Assembly: GCA_030789695.1 (NCBI GenBank)
Contig: CM061139.1
Span: 104,082,037 to 104,146,036 of the forward strand
Source: Scilla litardierei
Taxonomy: Eukaryota; Streptophyta; Magnoliopsida; Asparagales; Asparagaceae
Reading direction: 5' to 3'
DNA length: 64,000 nucleotides
The position numbers and the translations under genes are program-made. The first letter of the stretch is position 1. Each line of letters opens with the position of its first letter. Below, in pieces: positions 21,459 to 33,500 of the stretch. The notes under the pieces are model-generated. The model saw only the letters and a program-made list of their open reading frames with translations, was not told where the DNA came from and did not search any database.

Positions 21459-23427
21459 AGAGGTTGCTCTTTGACCGACTAATCAGTATCGAAACCCTAA
21501 TTTCTGGGCAGCCGCCAGCTCTTCCTATTTAAACCCCCCAAACGTTTTTCTTTTCTTCTTTCATTTCTCCTGAGCCTCTTTCTTCCCCAAATCTTCATCC
21601 ATCTAACCCTAGCCCTCCTCCTTCATCAAGAGCTCCTCTCCCTCTCCATTTTGGCCGGCCACCACCTCTAGGTCGCCGGAAAACCCCCAAAATCCCCAAA
21701 ATCCAATTTCTCCAGAATTTCTCCCCATTTCCAGATCTGAACCCTAGTTTCCCGGATCGTTCTTCCGTCGCCGTGCTTGCTCGACATCGTTCTTCCGCTA
21801 ACGATTCGGTAATAAATCGATCTCTTAATATTCTCATAACCCATTTGTGTTTTTGTGAAACCCTAATAAAACTAGGTTGGATGTTGTTCTAATGTTGTTT
21901 TGCCATGGCAGTGACCTCTTCCCCGTAGATTAGCGTCCGTGAGATGCACCTACGTGATCGTCATCCTCGGTGCTAGGCAAGTGAAACTTGCCACTTAGGG
22001 TTTTAGGCCATGCCTTAGGCCATTTGCTTGTTGTAGTGTAAAAGAGACTAGACAGTGAAATGATAGCTGCCTAGACGCCTATTTGATCTAGTTTGACAAC
22101 GAAACTAGATCCGTCACCTCAATTGATCTAGCTTGACAACGAAGCTAGATCCACCCCTTTAACTTGTTGTTCATGCATATTAAACTGCCATGTTTAAATT
22201 CCTTACCTGTACGCCTTACTACATGCCATGCCATGTCATCCATGCATTGAATGTTGCATCGTAGCACACGCTACAAATCCTTGTACAAGTCTGTGTTTCC
22301 GTGTTACCGGCTAGGCACCCGTTATGCGGGCATAAACATACGCCATACTTGTTAAATACACTTCCTGGCTCGTGTTCCAGAAGCGAGCATTCCGTGTTCG
22401 GGGTAATGCCCTGGCTCGATATACGTGTTAAGCACATTTCCTGGCTCGTGATCCAGAAGCAAGCATTCCGTGTTCGGGGTAATGCCCTGGCTCGACACAC
22501 ATGGAGGGGTAGAGATAAACGGTCACTTGAGCTTAGGAGTTGGCCCGATCAGCCACTCTAGCCAACAGGCGAAATCTCTGTGCACGACGTGTTTACTTGA
22601 CGTGATTTACTTGACTTGTACTTGTCCGTGTTTATACTCGTAAAACTTGTCATCCATGCCATACTTGTTACTTGCACCCTACCGTGTTTGTCACTTCCAT
22701 TTTATACTTGCCATACTGAGCATCATACTATAACTGCTAGGTTGTTAGTTTACCTTCCTTTTAGTTTCCTTGCCCAAGTCTTTTAGACTTGCTGACATGT
22801 GCCCTTTACTCTTTTGGGTGACACATGTTAGATCCCGAGCCAGAGTTCGTTGTTGGGGACGTGGTGTTCGCTGACGCTGAGTCAGGACCCGCGTTTGCTG
22901 TGGAGGAGTACGTGGACACTGGGGACCAGTCCTAGTGTCTTCGTTGAGCTTTCCCTTTTGTTTTAGACTGCTGTAGTTGTCGGTGCGCAGCACCTATACT
23001 CTGTTTATGTTTGTCCTTGATGGCCTTGTTCTGGGCCTTTAGACTCTTTCTTTTAGCCTGGTAGCTTTTCTGGATGTTGAACTTAATTTTATGTTGGACG
23101 ATGCTGAGATTTGGGATTTTATTTCTGTTTCTCCTTGTGTTATTATTGTTGTTCCGTTTGCACTTACAGGGACCTGTATATGACTTATTGACGCTTATCA
23201 GGCGTGTGGCTTCACAGCTCCACGTCTGTGCGGGCCTTCTCACGTCTCGCCTCCATTGCTTTGGGAAGCGGGACGTGATAGGTTTTAGTGGTGGCTCATG
23301 CAGGTCTCTCTTCTGTAACTGCGAATATCGGAATAACGATAATAATATTAGAATGTCCAATGAACTAAGTTCGACATCCGAGTCATTAAGCTTTGAGTCT
23401 AATTTTGGTCCGTTTCTATGGCGCTAG

Positions 23428-23997
23428 ATGGCTAGAAGACGTCAGATCCGAGCTGGTGGTGGATCTACTCGGAAGGCTTGCTATTTCTGCGGCAAGAACG
23501 GGCATGTCAAGGAGCAGTGCAGAAGCTTTCTAGGTCAGTGTTTGGTTTGTGGTGGTGCTACTCATTCGGCGAAGGATTGTCGGCATGCAAATCAACTGCG
23601 GAAGGCATCGGATAGAGTTCCGCAGCAGTAAGCACCGGAAGCTGGGCCGAGTCGGAAGGTGTGCCATCATTGTGGCAAGATTGGTCATAAGAAGGAACAG
23701 TGCAGGCGGAAACTGGGCCAGTGCTTGATTTGTGGCGCCGCAGCGCATACCTTAAAGGACTGTCCGAGAGCTAAGCATCTGGGGAAAGCGCCAGTCGGAG
23801 CTCAACTACGAAAAGAACCCGTAGCTGTTAGACATGGGGCAGCCCTTGTTCCACAGAAGCAGGCTTTTCGGCAGGCTTTTCCGCTGAGGAGGCAGGCTTC
23901 CCTGATGACTGTAGTTGAGGCTGAGACTGTGGACGAAGTTATTGCATGTAACCCTCAGTCTAGTTTCCTTCTTCCCTTAGACAGTCTTGTTTGTTAG
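23428..23997 (+). pseudogene. Four-zinc-knuckle gag-type protein, one internal stop
   Basis: ATG at 23428 opens a 190-codon frame with a single TAA at 23629-23631. It encodes four CCHC knuckles: CYFCGKNGHVKEQC, CLVCGGATHSAKDC, CHHCGKIGHKKEQC and CLICGAAAHTLKDC. They form two tandem copies of a two-knuckle module of about 72 codons, separated by the stop. The N-terminus is basic (MARRRQIR). Such knuckles bind nucleic acid, and in retrotransposon Gag they capture the RNA. No capsid domain is visible upstream, so this would be an isolated RNA-binding piece. It is the only recognisable coding part of the LARD-like element. Whether the stop is a recent mutation or tolerated cannot be told from one copy. 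Confidence 0.75.
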
Positions 23998-26900
23998 AAT
24001 ATGTTTGGTTGCTTGAATATGTTATGTTGCTAGAATAGAGTTTGATTGCTAGGCTGGTTGTTAGGTGTGATTTGGGTTTGCACATTTCTGGCACGAGTCC
24101 AATTGGCTCTGGTGCATCAATGTGCATTATATCCCGGAGCTTCGTGTAGAAGCAATTCTTGATGACTACCCCCCTTCTTAAATATTTAATTCATCCCTAT
24201 TCGATCGAGTTAAATCCTTTCGTAGATTTTGAAGTCTATTGGTTGAAATTTTTAATCTCGTAGCTTTTGCTAACCAATATTTCTCGTATTTTGGTTTTAA
24301 AACTTTACTACAATTTTGATTACTTTAGAATATCTTCCAAGGTAAATAGAACTTCAATTGTTTTTTTTATATATCAGTCCTCGGTTCATTGTACTCGTAC
24401 TTTAAGATCTTGTATAAATCAGTTGTTTGGCTAATCCGGGTCCCTCTAAAAAAGGTTACTTTAAATGTTATTTATTTGGAATTTCTCTTCAGTTTTAAAA
24501 CTTGGAAGCATTTAGCATGGGCTTAAATTTTCACACTATAGTTGATCGGATTTCGTTCTTTGAATTTCGAAACTTTGCCGAAATATTATATTAAGCTACT
24601 GCCGTATAATGTTTTCAAACCCCTCCGTTGCAAATCTTGAATTTTCTGAAAGTATCTTTTCGACTTCCTTTTTCCTAAGTTTAAATTCGTTCGAAATTTT
24701 AATATTTATATATTTATACTTCATGCTCCTTCGTTGACTTAAAGATCTCTAAAACTTTTGTCGAAATTTGGAATACTAACCCAGTGTATTCTGCCAGCCT
24801 GTACCTTCCGTACCAATGAAAACACCGTGTCCCTTCTTATATAAATTTTATTCTGAACCGTACCTTTATTTTGCCCAATTCGATTTGTAATTTTCCCTTT
24901 CTTATTTATGCCATACAAATGACTCATCGCGTTTCCTTTAATATACTTTTCGAATCACATATAATTTCAGCTTCCAACAAGCCTAAGTTGTGCTCATCGT
25001 TTCCCCTCTTTTATTGTGGAATTACTATTTCGAAACCCTTTTCTGATCTGGACCTTCCATAATTTGGTTTTAAAGCTTATTACGAATTTTGATAAACCTA
25101 CTACTAAGTTTTCCATTCACCATACATGCTTTTAGAATAATCTCTAAACTAAATTGAATTTCAAATATTTTTATATACCCGTACTAGGCTCGTTAGCTCG
25201 TGTGTTAAGAGCTTTGTGTAAAACGATTTCTTTTTGGCAAAACCTGGTTACTCTAAAAGTAGTTTCAATATCGATTATTTAAGTTTTTCCTGGCTTAAAG
25301 ACTTTGAAAGTATTTAACACGAGTTTAAAGTTCTTTAATTAATTTAATTTCATTTCAAAACTTTTGCCGACATTATTAGATCACCGCCGTATAACGTTTT
25401 CTAAAACTACGTCCTTAATATTCGTGTGAATGATTTACTTTTTAAAATAGCTTTCGATAAGCCAATAAACCATTTTCTCTTACTATGTGTATTTCACTTA
25501 AACTCGTTTCGAACAACTTGTTTTATCGATCTCCAAATATTTTTACACATATGAGGACTCCAACATTTGAAGTACGGCAGTTTCAATTTCCCCGTATTTT
25601 AGCTTATGCTATTTACCCTATTTCCTTTTATGTATCCTATAAAAGTATCACTACATCTCCCTTTCCTCTACCTAAGCTTTCACAAGTAGATCGCTGTTTC
25701 ACCTAACCAAGTCGTCTCCTTGTATTCGTCCTATCTGAACCCGTGCTTATCGATCCTTCCCTCGTCACGCTTTCGACCTAGGTTTTCCCTCTATTGCTTA
25801 GGCTTTAGTGCCCGTCTATGTCTGTGTCAACCCTAATTTGTTAAGTAGGCCTTGGACCTTTGTAATGCTGTCGTGGTGCTTGTACCTAAGTTGTGTATGT
25901 GGGCTTGAATGAGTGTACTCCCCTGCAGTATAAAATGATTGCCTATTGTGTGATATATACCTACTCAGAGTTATTCATGATGTTATGAATCTGTATGTCT
26001 GTTAGTATTTATTGATAAGTGTGGGTAAGGATAGCTATTCCACTATGGGAACGTTTGAGTATATGAATCAGTGTTGGGTTATTTAATGAGACGTATGTAA
26101 TTGGAGATGCTTATAATGCTTGGAATAATGTGTTGGTGAGCTATGTGTTTGATGGGAGCAATAATAATAGGTGTACGTATAGTTAAGCGAGTAGGCCTAT
26201 TATATGACCTGTGTGCTTGTACGTGTGAGTATGTGCTCGTACGTAAATACGTATTGTGCTTAGACGTAAGTAGTTATGGATTGCTGCATGAATTATAGGT
26301 AATATACATATGGTAATAGGATTATAACTTTGATTGTTGTTGCTTGCTTTTACGGGTTGTCGTATGCGTATATACCATGAGGTATACATGACTATTGCAT
26401 ACCGTAACTATGTATGTGTAGATGTGTTGGTATACTAATTGTAAGTAGTAGGATATGGTGTGAATATATGAGTTACATGTGCGTGACTATATGGTGAACG
26501 CATGTATTAGGAAGGGTATTATAGTTATATGTGTGCTGAGGTCTGTACTATTACTATGGTATGTATAGTGATTTAATTATGTGAGTGTGACCTGACTAAA
26601 TATAGTGATTGATATTTTAGTGTGTATGCCGTTATGTTGGTAAATGTAAATATATTGAGTGGTGTGATTGGTATATAGGAATGAAATATTAGCGTGTGTG
26701 AGTGTGCACCATGCACGGGTAAGTATGTGCTTAGTTATAAGTTTTGGTGACCATAATATGTGTGGCGTGTCGTGGGTATAATTATAGGGCCGTATGTGAT
26801 GTGAAGTTATAGTGGAATATTTGCATGTATTGGAATAACTAAGAGTTGTGAAATTATAGTAGCGGTAAGTGTATCATAGATATGATAACATGATTGAATA

Positions 26901-27106
26901 TTGAGTGGTGTGGTTACTAGTAGTGATATGTTGACATTGGATGTAAACTAGGAAATATTAGGGAGTAATATGCCCATGGTTGCTTGATGCATATGTAGCT
27001 AGCTATGCGTAGAGCGATGGTTGTAATTGCATGTATGAGACTAATATTATCTATAAGTGAGTAGCTGAACTATTGTTCGTGCTAGGTAAGTAGTAGCTAT
27101 ATAGGG

Positions 27107-27137
<31 letters not shown>

Positions 27138-27344
27138 GATTGAGATACATGTATGAGTATGAATGGCTATGATAGGTATAAGAGTATGATGTGCGTGGAT
27201 GATACATGCTAGTAGTGTTAATATTTGATTTACTAGTGCGAATATAAGCACTTGTAATGACTATACCTGATTGAATATGATATGGTTGGGGTAGTTACTA
27301 GAGCGACTAGATATGTTAGAAAGTCCGAGGACGGACTTTATTCT
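23998..27344 (+). other. LARD interior, non-coding, with strand-biased composition
   Basis: No gene is visible. From about 24170 to 25730 the + strand is rich in T and C. From about 25900 to 27340 it is rich in G and T and poor in C, with words such as GTATG and GTGTG recurring. A degenerate duplication of about 770 bp offset is present; for example the word GCCGTATAA occurs at 24602 and 25387. A (TA)n run lies at about 27111-27137. Confidence 0.6.
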
Positions 27345-27357
27345 AAGTTGGGGAGGA
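27345..27357 (+). promoter_or_regulatory. Polypurine tract of the LARD-like element
   Basis: The purine-rich sequence AGTTGGGGAGGA lies directly before TGTAACG, the first bases of the right LTR at 27358. It fixes the + strand orientation. Confidence 0.82.
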
Positions 27358-27382
27358 TGTAACGACTGGTTTTCTTGTATAG

Positions 27383-27453
<71 letters not shown>

Positions 27454-27690
27454 TTGCCTTCTCTTTGGTTGTGATTTCCTTTCACTGTCTCTGTGGTTTT
27501 CGTTTTCGTTCGTTTCGTCGTGTTTTCCTGGCTTCTTCCGTTGATCGTCGATTTCGGAGTAAGTCATTCGTGACGGGCTTCATATCGGTCATATCTTATT
27601 GTTAGATCAAGCCTAGGGGTCTTAGGAATCGATCCCGGAGCTTCGCGCACCATTTCAGAACTTTCTGTGCACGTTAGCCGGTACAAGAAG
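27358..27690 (+). repeat. 3' LTR of the LARD-like element, first part
   Basis: This matches 20742-21082 apart from (TA)n length and a few substitutions. It is interrupted at 27691 by the young Sirevirus and resumes at 37082. Confidence 0.93.
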
Positions 27691-29221
27691 TGTTGGATCT
27701 GGATCTAAGCCTAGAGGGGGGGTGAATAGGCTTATAAAAATTATCGTGCAACCCACGAGAAATCACACGCAGTTATAGCACAATTAACCAGATGCAGAGT
27801 ATAGAAAAGCAGTCACAGTATGCACAGGCGATATACCCTGGTTCGGTCGCACCCACGACCTACATCCAGCCCCAAAAGCAATACTAGATTATTAGAGTTA
27901 ACTGGTACAACCTGTAGCTAGGGCACCAACCCTACACTCACCTGGCCCTCAGTACCTGCACTCACCAAAGTGCCCAAACAATAACAATACTAGTAAGGCT
28001 CTCTCTTGGCTAGTCCCAACTAGCCAAGTCCCCAAACAAATAATCAAATTGTTCTACAAAGATCACAACACCAATATCACAAAATAAAATAAAGTTCAGA
28101 GTTTAGAATCGCTCAATTGTGAAGGCGTTGATGTCTCTGTCGTTCAGCGCGTGATCACATCAATCTGACCAAGTTACGGTGGCCTCGTGCTTTGTGATTT
28201 TTGCAAAGGGGAGAAAACACCTTTCGGCCTGTGCTCTCTTTGATCAATATTTTTGGCATGCATCCATCAAAGAAACTGAGAACTCTGTCCCTTCTTGTTG
28301 CTTGATCCCAGAGTTTTTGTTGAGTCAAGGAGCTTGCGGCTATCAATCAACCAAAATTCATGTGGCCATGAGGAATTCCAAGGGTGCGGCTCTCAACAAA
28401 GAACAAAAGCAAGATCGTGTCCCCTGTGATGATCCCTTTTTGAATTACAATGGGGATGCGGCCTGTACTCTTTGGTTTCAACAAAAAAAACACTTTTGAT
28501 TGGCCTTTGGAATTTTTATTGGAAGATAAAAAAAATGCAGCCTGTTGATCATGCAGAACGAAGCAAGCAAGGGGCGGCTATTAAAAAAAATTGAAGTGCT
28601 CTCTCTTTTTGAAACTCACGGCTGCCAACCTAGGGTTCTAGGGTTTTGTGTGTGTGTGCTTTTTGAATTCGGCCTGCAGGTTATTATATGAAGTGTTTTT
28701 TTAATTAAACTTTTTGGCTGTCCTCACTTTTCTTTTGAGATGGGGGTTTTAAAAGGGAGGCCGGCCTTTTTAAGAATGAAGTGCTGTACTCATATATATT
28801 CTGTGAACTCAGACCTAGGGGTTCTTTTTAATGCTATATACTTGTTTAATGCAGCCGGCCCCTAAAACAAAAGGCTTTTGAGTAATAATTGTTTTGCTTG
28901 TGCTTATAAAGGGTCGGCCTGAGAATTTGCAGTAGGTTAGTAATCATTTTTTGTTCTCCTCAAGAAAAAGTGATGTGTGCCCTACACTCTTTTGTATTTT
29001 GGCCTTATGAAAAATAGGGTATGGGTTTTGGAAATGATATGGAGAAGGATTTGGGTTTTACTCCAAAAGATATGAGACAATTCTCCTTTGCACGTTGACC
29101 AAGTCTCACCGTGAGTTAATCACAAGTTCGCCATTCCTGAAACACTTAACACACACGTTAAAAACGTTCACGCACGTTTGTTATCATCAAACACGAAGTT
29201 CATAGATCGTTGCTACCAACA
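27691..29221 (-). repeat. 3' LTR of the young Sirevirus (left copy)
   Basis: It is near-identical to 35544-37076. In sense orientation it starts TGTTGGTAGC after the polypurine tract and ends ATCCAACA. CGGCC-centred words, including the palindrome GGCCGGCC (28762 area), recur in U3. The hairpin array is at 27845-28028. Confidence 0.96.
27845..28028 (-). repeat. Mini-hairpin array with CACCAA/TTGGTG loops, left LTR
   Basis: Four perfect hairpins share a nearly constant 6-nt loop. They are GGTCG-caccca-CGACC (27845-27860), TAGGG-caccaa-CCCTA (27919-27934), GCACT-caccaa-AGTGC (27958-27973) and CTTGGCTAG-tcccaa-CTAGCCAAG (28005-28028). The stems are unrelated in sequence but fully paired. The second copy is at 35698-35881. 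The array lies 155-337 nt before the LTR's sense 3' end. Confidence 0.85.
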
Positions 29222-29234
29222 ATCTCCCCCTTTT
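29222..29234 (-). promoter_or_regulatory. Polypurine tract of the young Sirevirus
   Basis: In sense orientation AAAAGGGGGAGAT directly precedes TGTTGG, the 3' LTR start. A second similar tract lies at about 29533-29545 and shorter ones at about 29369 and 29404, matching the multiple purine tracts known in Sireviruses. Confidence 0.87.
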
Positions 29235-30527
29235 GATGATGACAAACCAAGTACAAGATTTGCACAATAAAGTTTCAAATAGTGTGTGTGAGTGTGACGA
29301 TAGAGGGTGACATGCGATGACAAGTAATGAGGCGTAAACAATGGTGTGCAAAATTAACAATATGCATGCTCCCCCTATTTATGTGCTTCCCCAATATTCA
29401 TTATGCTCCCCCTTAATCAAACAATCATATTTTCACGAGCATTACAAAGATAGGCCAAATGTCAAATACCAAGCACACCGAGTCAAGTAAATACCACGTC
29501 TTCCCAAACTTTTACCAAATCTTCCCAAAATTTTCTCCCCCTTTGTTATCATCAAAAGGCATACCACGAAGTCAAAATCATATATTATGCAACAAAAAAA
29601 GGTGTATTATTAGCCATTACCAACAATTGCATGCATACACTCATGGAATAATCAAGTCAAAAACAATGAAAGTAAACAACTACAACCTCAACACCAACGT
29701 GTTCGTGCGATGATTAAAATTGAAGCACATAGGGAGAATCATTTAAGAGAGTCAACCAAAACCAATCCGCATTTTCCATGTAACATGCTATCACCTAGGA
29801 TTGATTTCCCCCACCTCATTAAAAATGGGTTCAAGGTACCACACCCCTAAACATAGCCTATAAGGACTCTTAGATGTGGGGGTGGCATTGCTTGACGAGT
29901 AAATACACCAACGCTAAAGTTTACCCATAAAGCTTATGTTGGATACTCGTGGGTAACACCGTTGCCAAGGATTGTATCCATTTTTCATACAGAGCATGTA
30001 TTTTTCTTTTCAATTTTTATACGTGTAGTAACATATTTTAATGCTCAATTTTTATCCAAGGCAAGGTATATCATATCCCTTAGATTTTCAGTTAAGTTTT
30101 CCTCCTACATTCACATTTCCAATTTCAAAAACGATATCTCCAAATGTGCAACAATAATAATATATGTGGAAGTGAAGTAGGTGGTGTAGAAATCAAGTTA
30201 TTTTCAGTCATTGAACATGCCATGAATATTTAGAAAGATGGACATGCGCATGTAGCAAAAGAAATAATACAACAATTTCTTCGTAGATATGAAAATCATT
30301 CATGAACACTTCTTTTAATGAATCAAAGAGAAAGATACACATTGAAGCACCATTTTTTTTTTCGTTTTTGTTTTTCATTTTTTTTTGTTTTTGTTTTTGA
30401 ATGCATGAGATACTAAAGCAAACATGAGATGCAACCACAAAAAAAAACATGCACACATAACAATGCAACTACTAGCACACAAACAAGAAAAAAGTTCAAG
30501 CATACAAAAAAAGCATGGAGTCTCGTA
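29235..30527 (-). other. Non-coding 3' domain of the young Sirevirus
   Basis: I see no env-like or other credible frame between the pol stop and the polypurine tract. The stretch holds the extra purine tracts and a T/A-rich run near 30350-30400. Its length, about 1.3 kb, is where some Sireviruses carry an env-like gene, which is missing here. Confidence 0.6.
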
Positions 30528-33500
30528 CTAAGTTTTATCAATAATACCAAGCTCAAGACGAAGACGACAAAAGCGAGCCTCAACCAAAGGTTTGGTGAAT
30601 ATGTCTGCAAGTTGAGATTCCGTAGGAACAAACTCCACAGACACATCCTCTTTAGTGAGGTGATCTCTAAGAAAATGGTGTCTTACGTCAATATGTTTAG
30701 TACGAGAGTGGTGTACGGGATTATTAGAAAGATCTATGGCACTCTTGCTATCACATCGAAGAGGAACTCTTTTAAGAACTAGTCCGTAATCAGATAATGT
30801 TTGCATCATCCATAATACTTGAGCACAGCAACTGCCGAGGGCAATATACTCTGCTTCAGTAGTGGATAATGCAACACTATTTTGCTTACGGCTAGACCAT
30901 GAAACTAAAGAGTGTCCTAGCAAAAAACAAGTACCACTAGTGCTCTTTCTATCAGTTAAACTTCCCGCATAATCAGCATCAGAATAACCCACCAAATCAA
31001 AGTTACCACTAGAAGGATACCAAAGGCCTAAAGTAGGTGTACTGATTAGGTACCTAAAGATCCTTTTAATGGCTTTCAAATGAGATTCTTTTGGGTTTGA
31101 TTGAAAGCGCACACACAAACATACAGCAAACATTATATCAGGCCTAGAAGCAGTCAAGTACAACAAGGAACCAATCATACCTCGATATAGCTTTTGGTCC
31201 ACTGCAATTCCTTGTTCATCCCTGTCCATTTTTGTGTTGGGACACATCGGCGTTCCAATTCCTTTAGACTTCTCCATCCCAAACTTTTTCAGAAGTTCCT
31301 TGATGTATTTGGTTTGAGATAGAAAGATGCCTTCCTTTCCTTGCTTTACTTGGAACCCCAGAAAATATTTCAGCTCTCCCACAAGGCTCATCTCAAACTG
31401 ATCCTGCATGACTTTCTCAAACTTTTGACATAGAAGATCGTTAGTAGCACCATAAATAATGTCATCAACATAAATTTGCACAATGAGAAAGTCTTCAGAT
31501 TCATGCATCAAGAATAGTGTATTGTCAGCACTCCCCCTTTTAAAATTATTTTCCAACAAATATGTGCTTAGACGGTCATACCAAGCTCGTGGAGCTTGCT
31601 TAAGACCATACAAAGCTTTTTCCAATTTATAAACATGGTTTGGAAAATTATGGCTTTCAAAACCTGGGGGTTGCTCAACAAATACCTCTTCTTTTAGGTA
31701 GCCATTAAGAAAAGCGCTTTTTACATCCATTTGTTTCAGTTTGAGCCATTTATAACTTGCAAAAGCTAGCAAGATTCTAATGGACTCAAGCCTAGAAACT
31801 GGTGCAAAAGTCTCATCCACATCAATCCCTTCAATTTGAGTATACCCTTTAGCTACCAACCTAGCCTTGTTTCTAATAACATTACCAGATTCATCATGCT
31901 TATTCTTAAACACCCATTTAGTACCAACTACAGGATAATCAGTGGGTCTAGGTACTAGTTTCCAGACATTATTCCTGACAAATTGATTTAATTCCTCTTG
32001 CATGGCCAAAACCCAACTTTCCTCTTCTAAAACAATATCTATAGTCTTAGGCTCTATTACAGAAATAAAGTCACCATAAATACATAGAGCGCAAAGATCT
32101 CTAAAAGAGGAACGTGTGCGAATACCTGCCGTAGGCTCACCTAGGATTAAGTCTGGTGGGTGGTTTGGAGTGAATCTCAACTCTCCTCTGGTAACTGCTT
32201 CATCTTGTATTTCTGTCGAATCAGTTTCAGCTTCTTTCTGTATTTCAGGTTGCTCCTCATTAACTTTTGGAATGCCTTGTTGTTCTACATTTTCCTCTTC
32301 AATGTTCTGCCTGCAATCCAAAGAATTTATATCAGATTCATCAAACTTTACATTTATAGATTCAACAATTGCAAGTGTGCGTTTATTATAAATCCTGTAT
32401 GCTCTGCTCCTTGCTGAATATCCTACGAACACTCCCTCATCTGATTTTGATTCAAAGGTGCCAAGCTGATCTGCAGTATTTAATATAAAGCACCTGCATC
32501 CAAAAACTCTAAAGTAAGAGACTTTCGGGGTGTTGCCATGCCATAGTTCATAAGATGTTTTATTTAGTATAGGTCTAAGCATAACTCTGTTGCATACATG
32601 GCATGCTGTATTAATGGCCTCAGCCCAAAAAGACATAGGCAAGCTATATTCATTTAACATACTCCTAGCCATCTCTTTTAATGTGCGATTCTTTCTCTCG
32701 ACCACCCCATTTTGTTGAGGTGTTCTAGGAGAAGAGAATTCATGTAAAATTCCTTTTTCAAAACAAAATTTTTCAAAAATAGCATTTTCAAACTCACCTC
32801 CATGATCGCTTCTAATTTTTACAATGGAAGAATTTTTCTCATTAGAAACTTGTATGCAAAAGTTTTGAAAATGGTCAAATGAGTCTGATTTTTTGGCTAG
32901 GAAGTATACCCATGTATATCTAGAGAAATCATCCAACAATACTAAACAATACTTTTTACCTCCTAGGCTAGCAATGTCTGTTGGACCAAATAAATCCATG
33001 TGCACTAATTCCAATATACGTGTGGTGGCAACTTCATTAATGCTAGAGAAAGTAGATCTAGTTTGCTTACCTTTGGTGCATGCCACGCACAACTTACCAT
33101 TCTCATATGTCTGATGTGGTAGTCCTCTTACCAAATTTTTGCTTTCTAGCTTCTTTATCAATCCCATGCTTGCATGTGCTAATCGTCTATGCCATAGAGT
33201 GGCCTCTTCTTCATCTACAAGCAAGCATTTAGAAACAGTTAGTTCTTCAATCATAAGAGTATAAACATTATTCTTTCTATTTGCAGTAATAATAATGTCA
33301 CCTGTGGAGATATCAATGATTCTACAAAGTTTTGCATCAAATTCAACTTTCATACCTTTGTCGCACAGCTGACTGATAGAAATGAGGTTATGTTTCAACT
33401 TTTCAACCAATAGGACATCTGTAAGCTGAAAGGTGTCGTTACCTACAACACCTTTACCAATTACCTTGCATTTTCCATTGTCCCCTAAAGTAACACTTCC

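Larger units (their letters stand above)
20742..23280 (+). repeat. 5' LTR of the LARD-like element
   Basis: It is 2539 bp and begins TGTAACGACTGG. It includes a long (TA)n run (20767-20843), a hairpin array (21088-21458) and a GC-richer zone around 21600-21800. It then holds a duplicated phrase around CCTGGCTCG/GAAGCGAGCATTCC at 22364-22500. It differs from the right LTR by scattered substitutions, so it is not very young. Confidence 0.92.

Noticed and set aside
28179..28499. 106-residue frame inside the LTR, repeated at 36032-36352
   Set aside because: Conserved only because the LTRs are nearly identical; antisense to the element and without any family motif.
29235..30527. Possible env-like gene of the young Sirevirus
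   Set aside because: No open frame in the sense direction of adequate length with signal or membrane segments in a consistent frame; the short hydrophobic frame at 30413-30646 overlaps pol.
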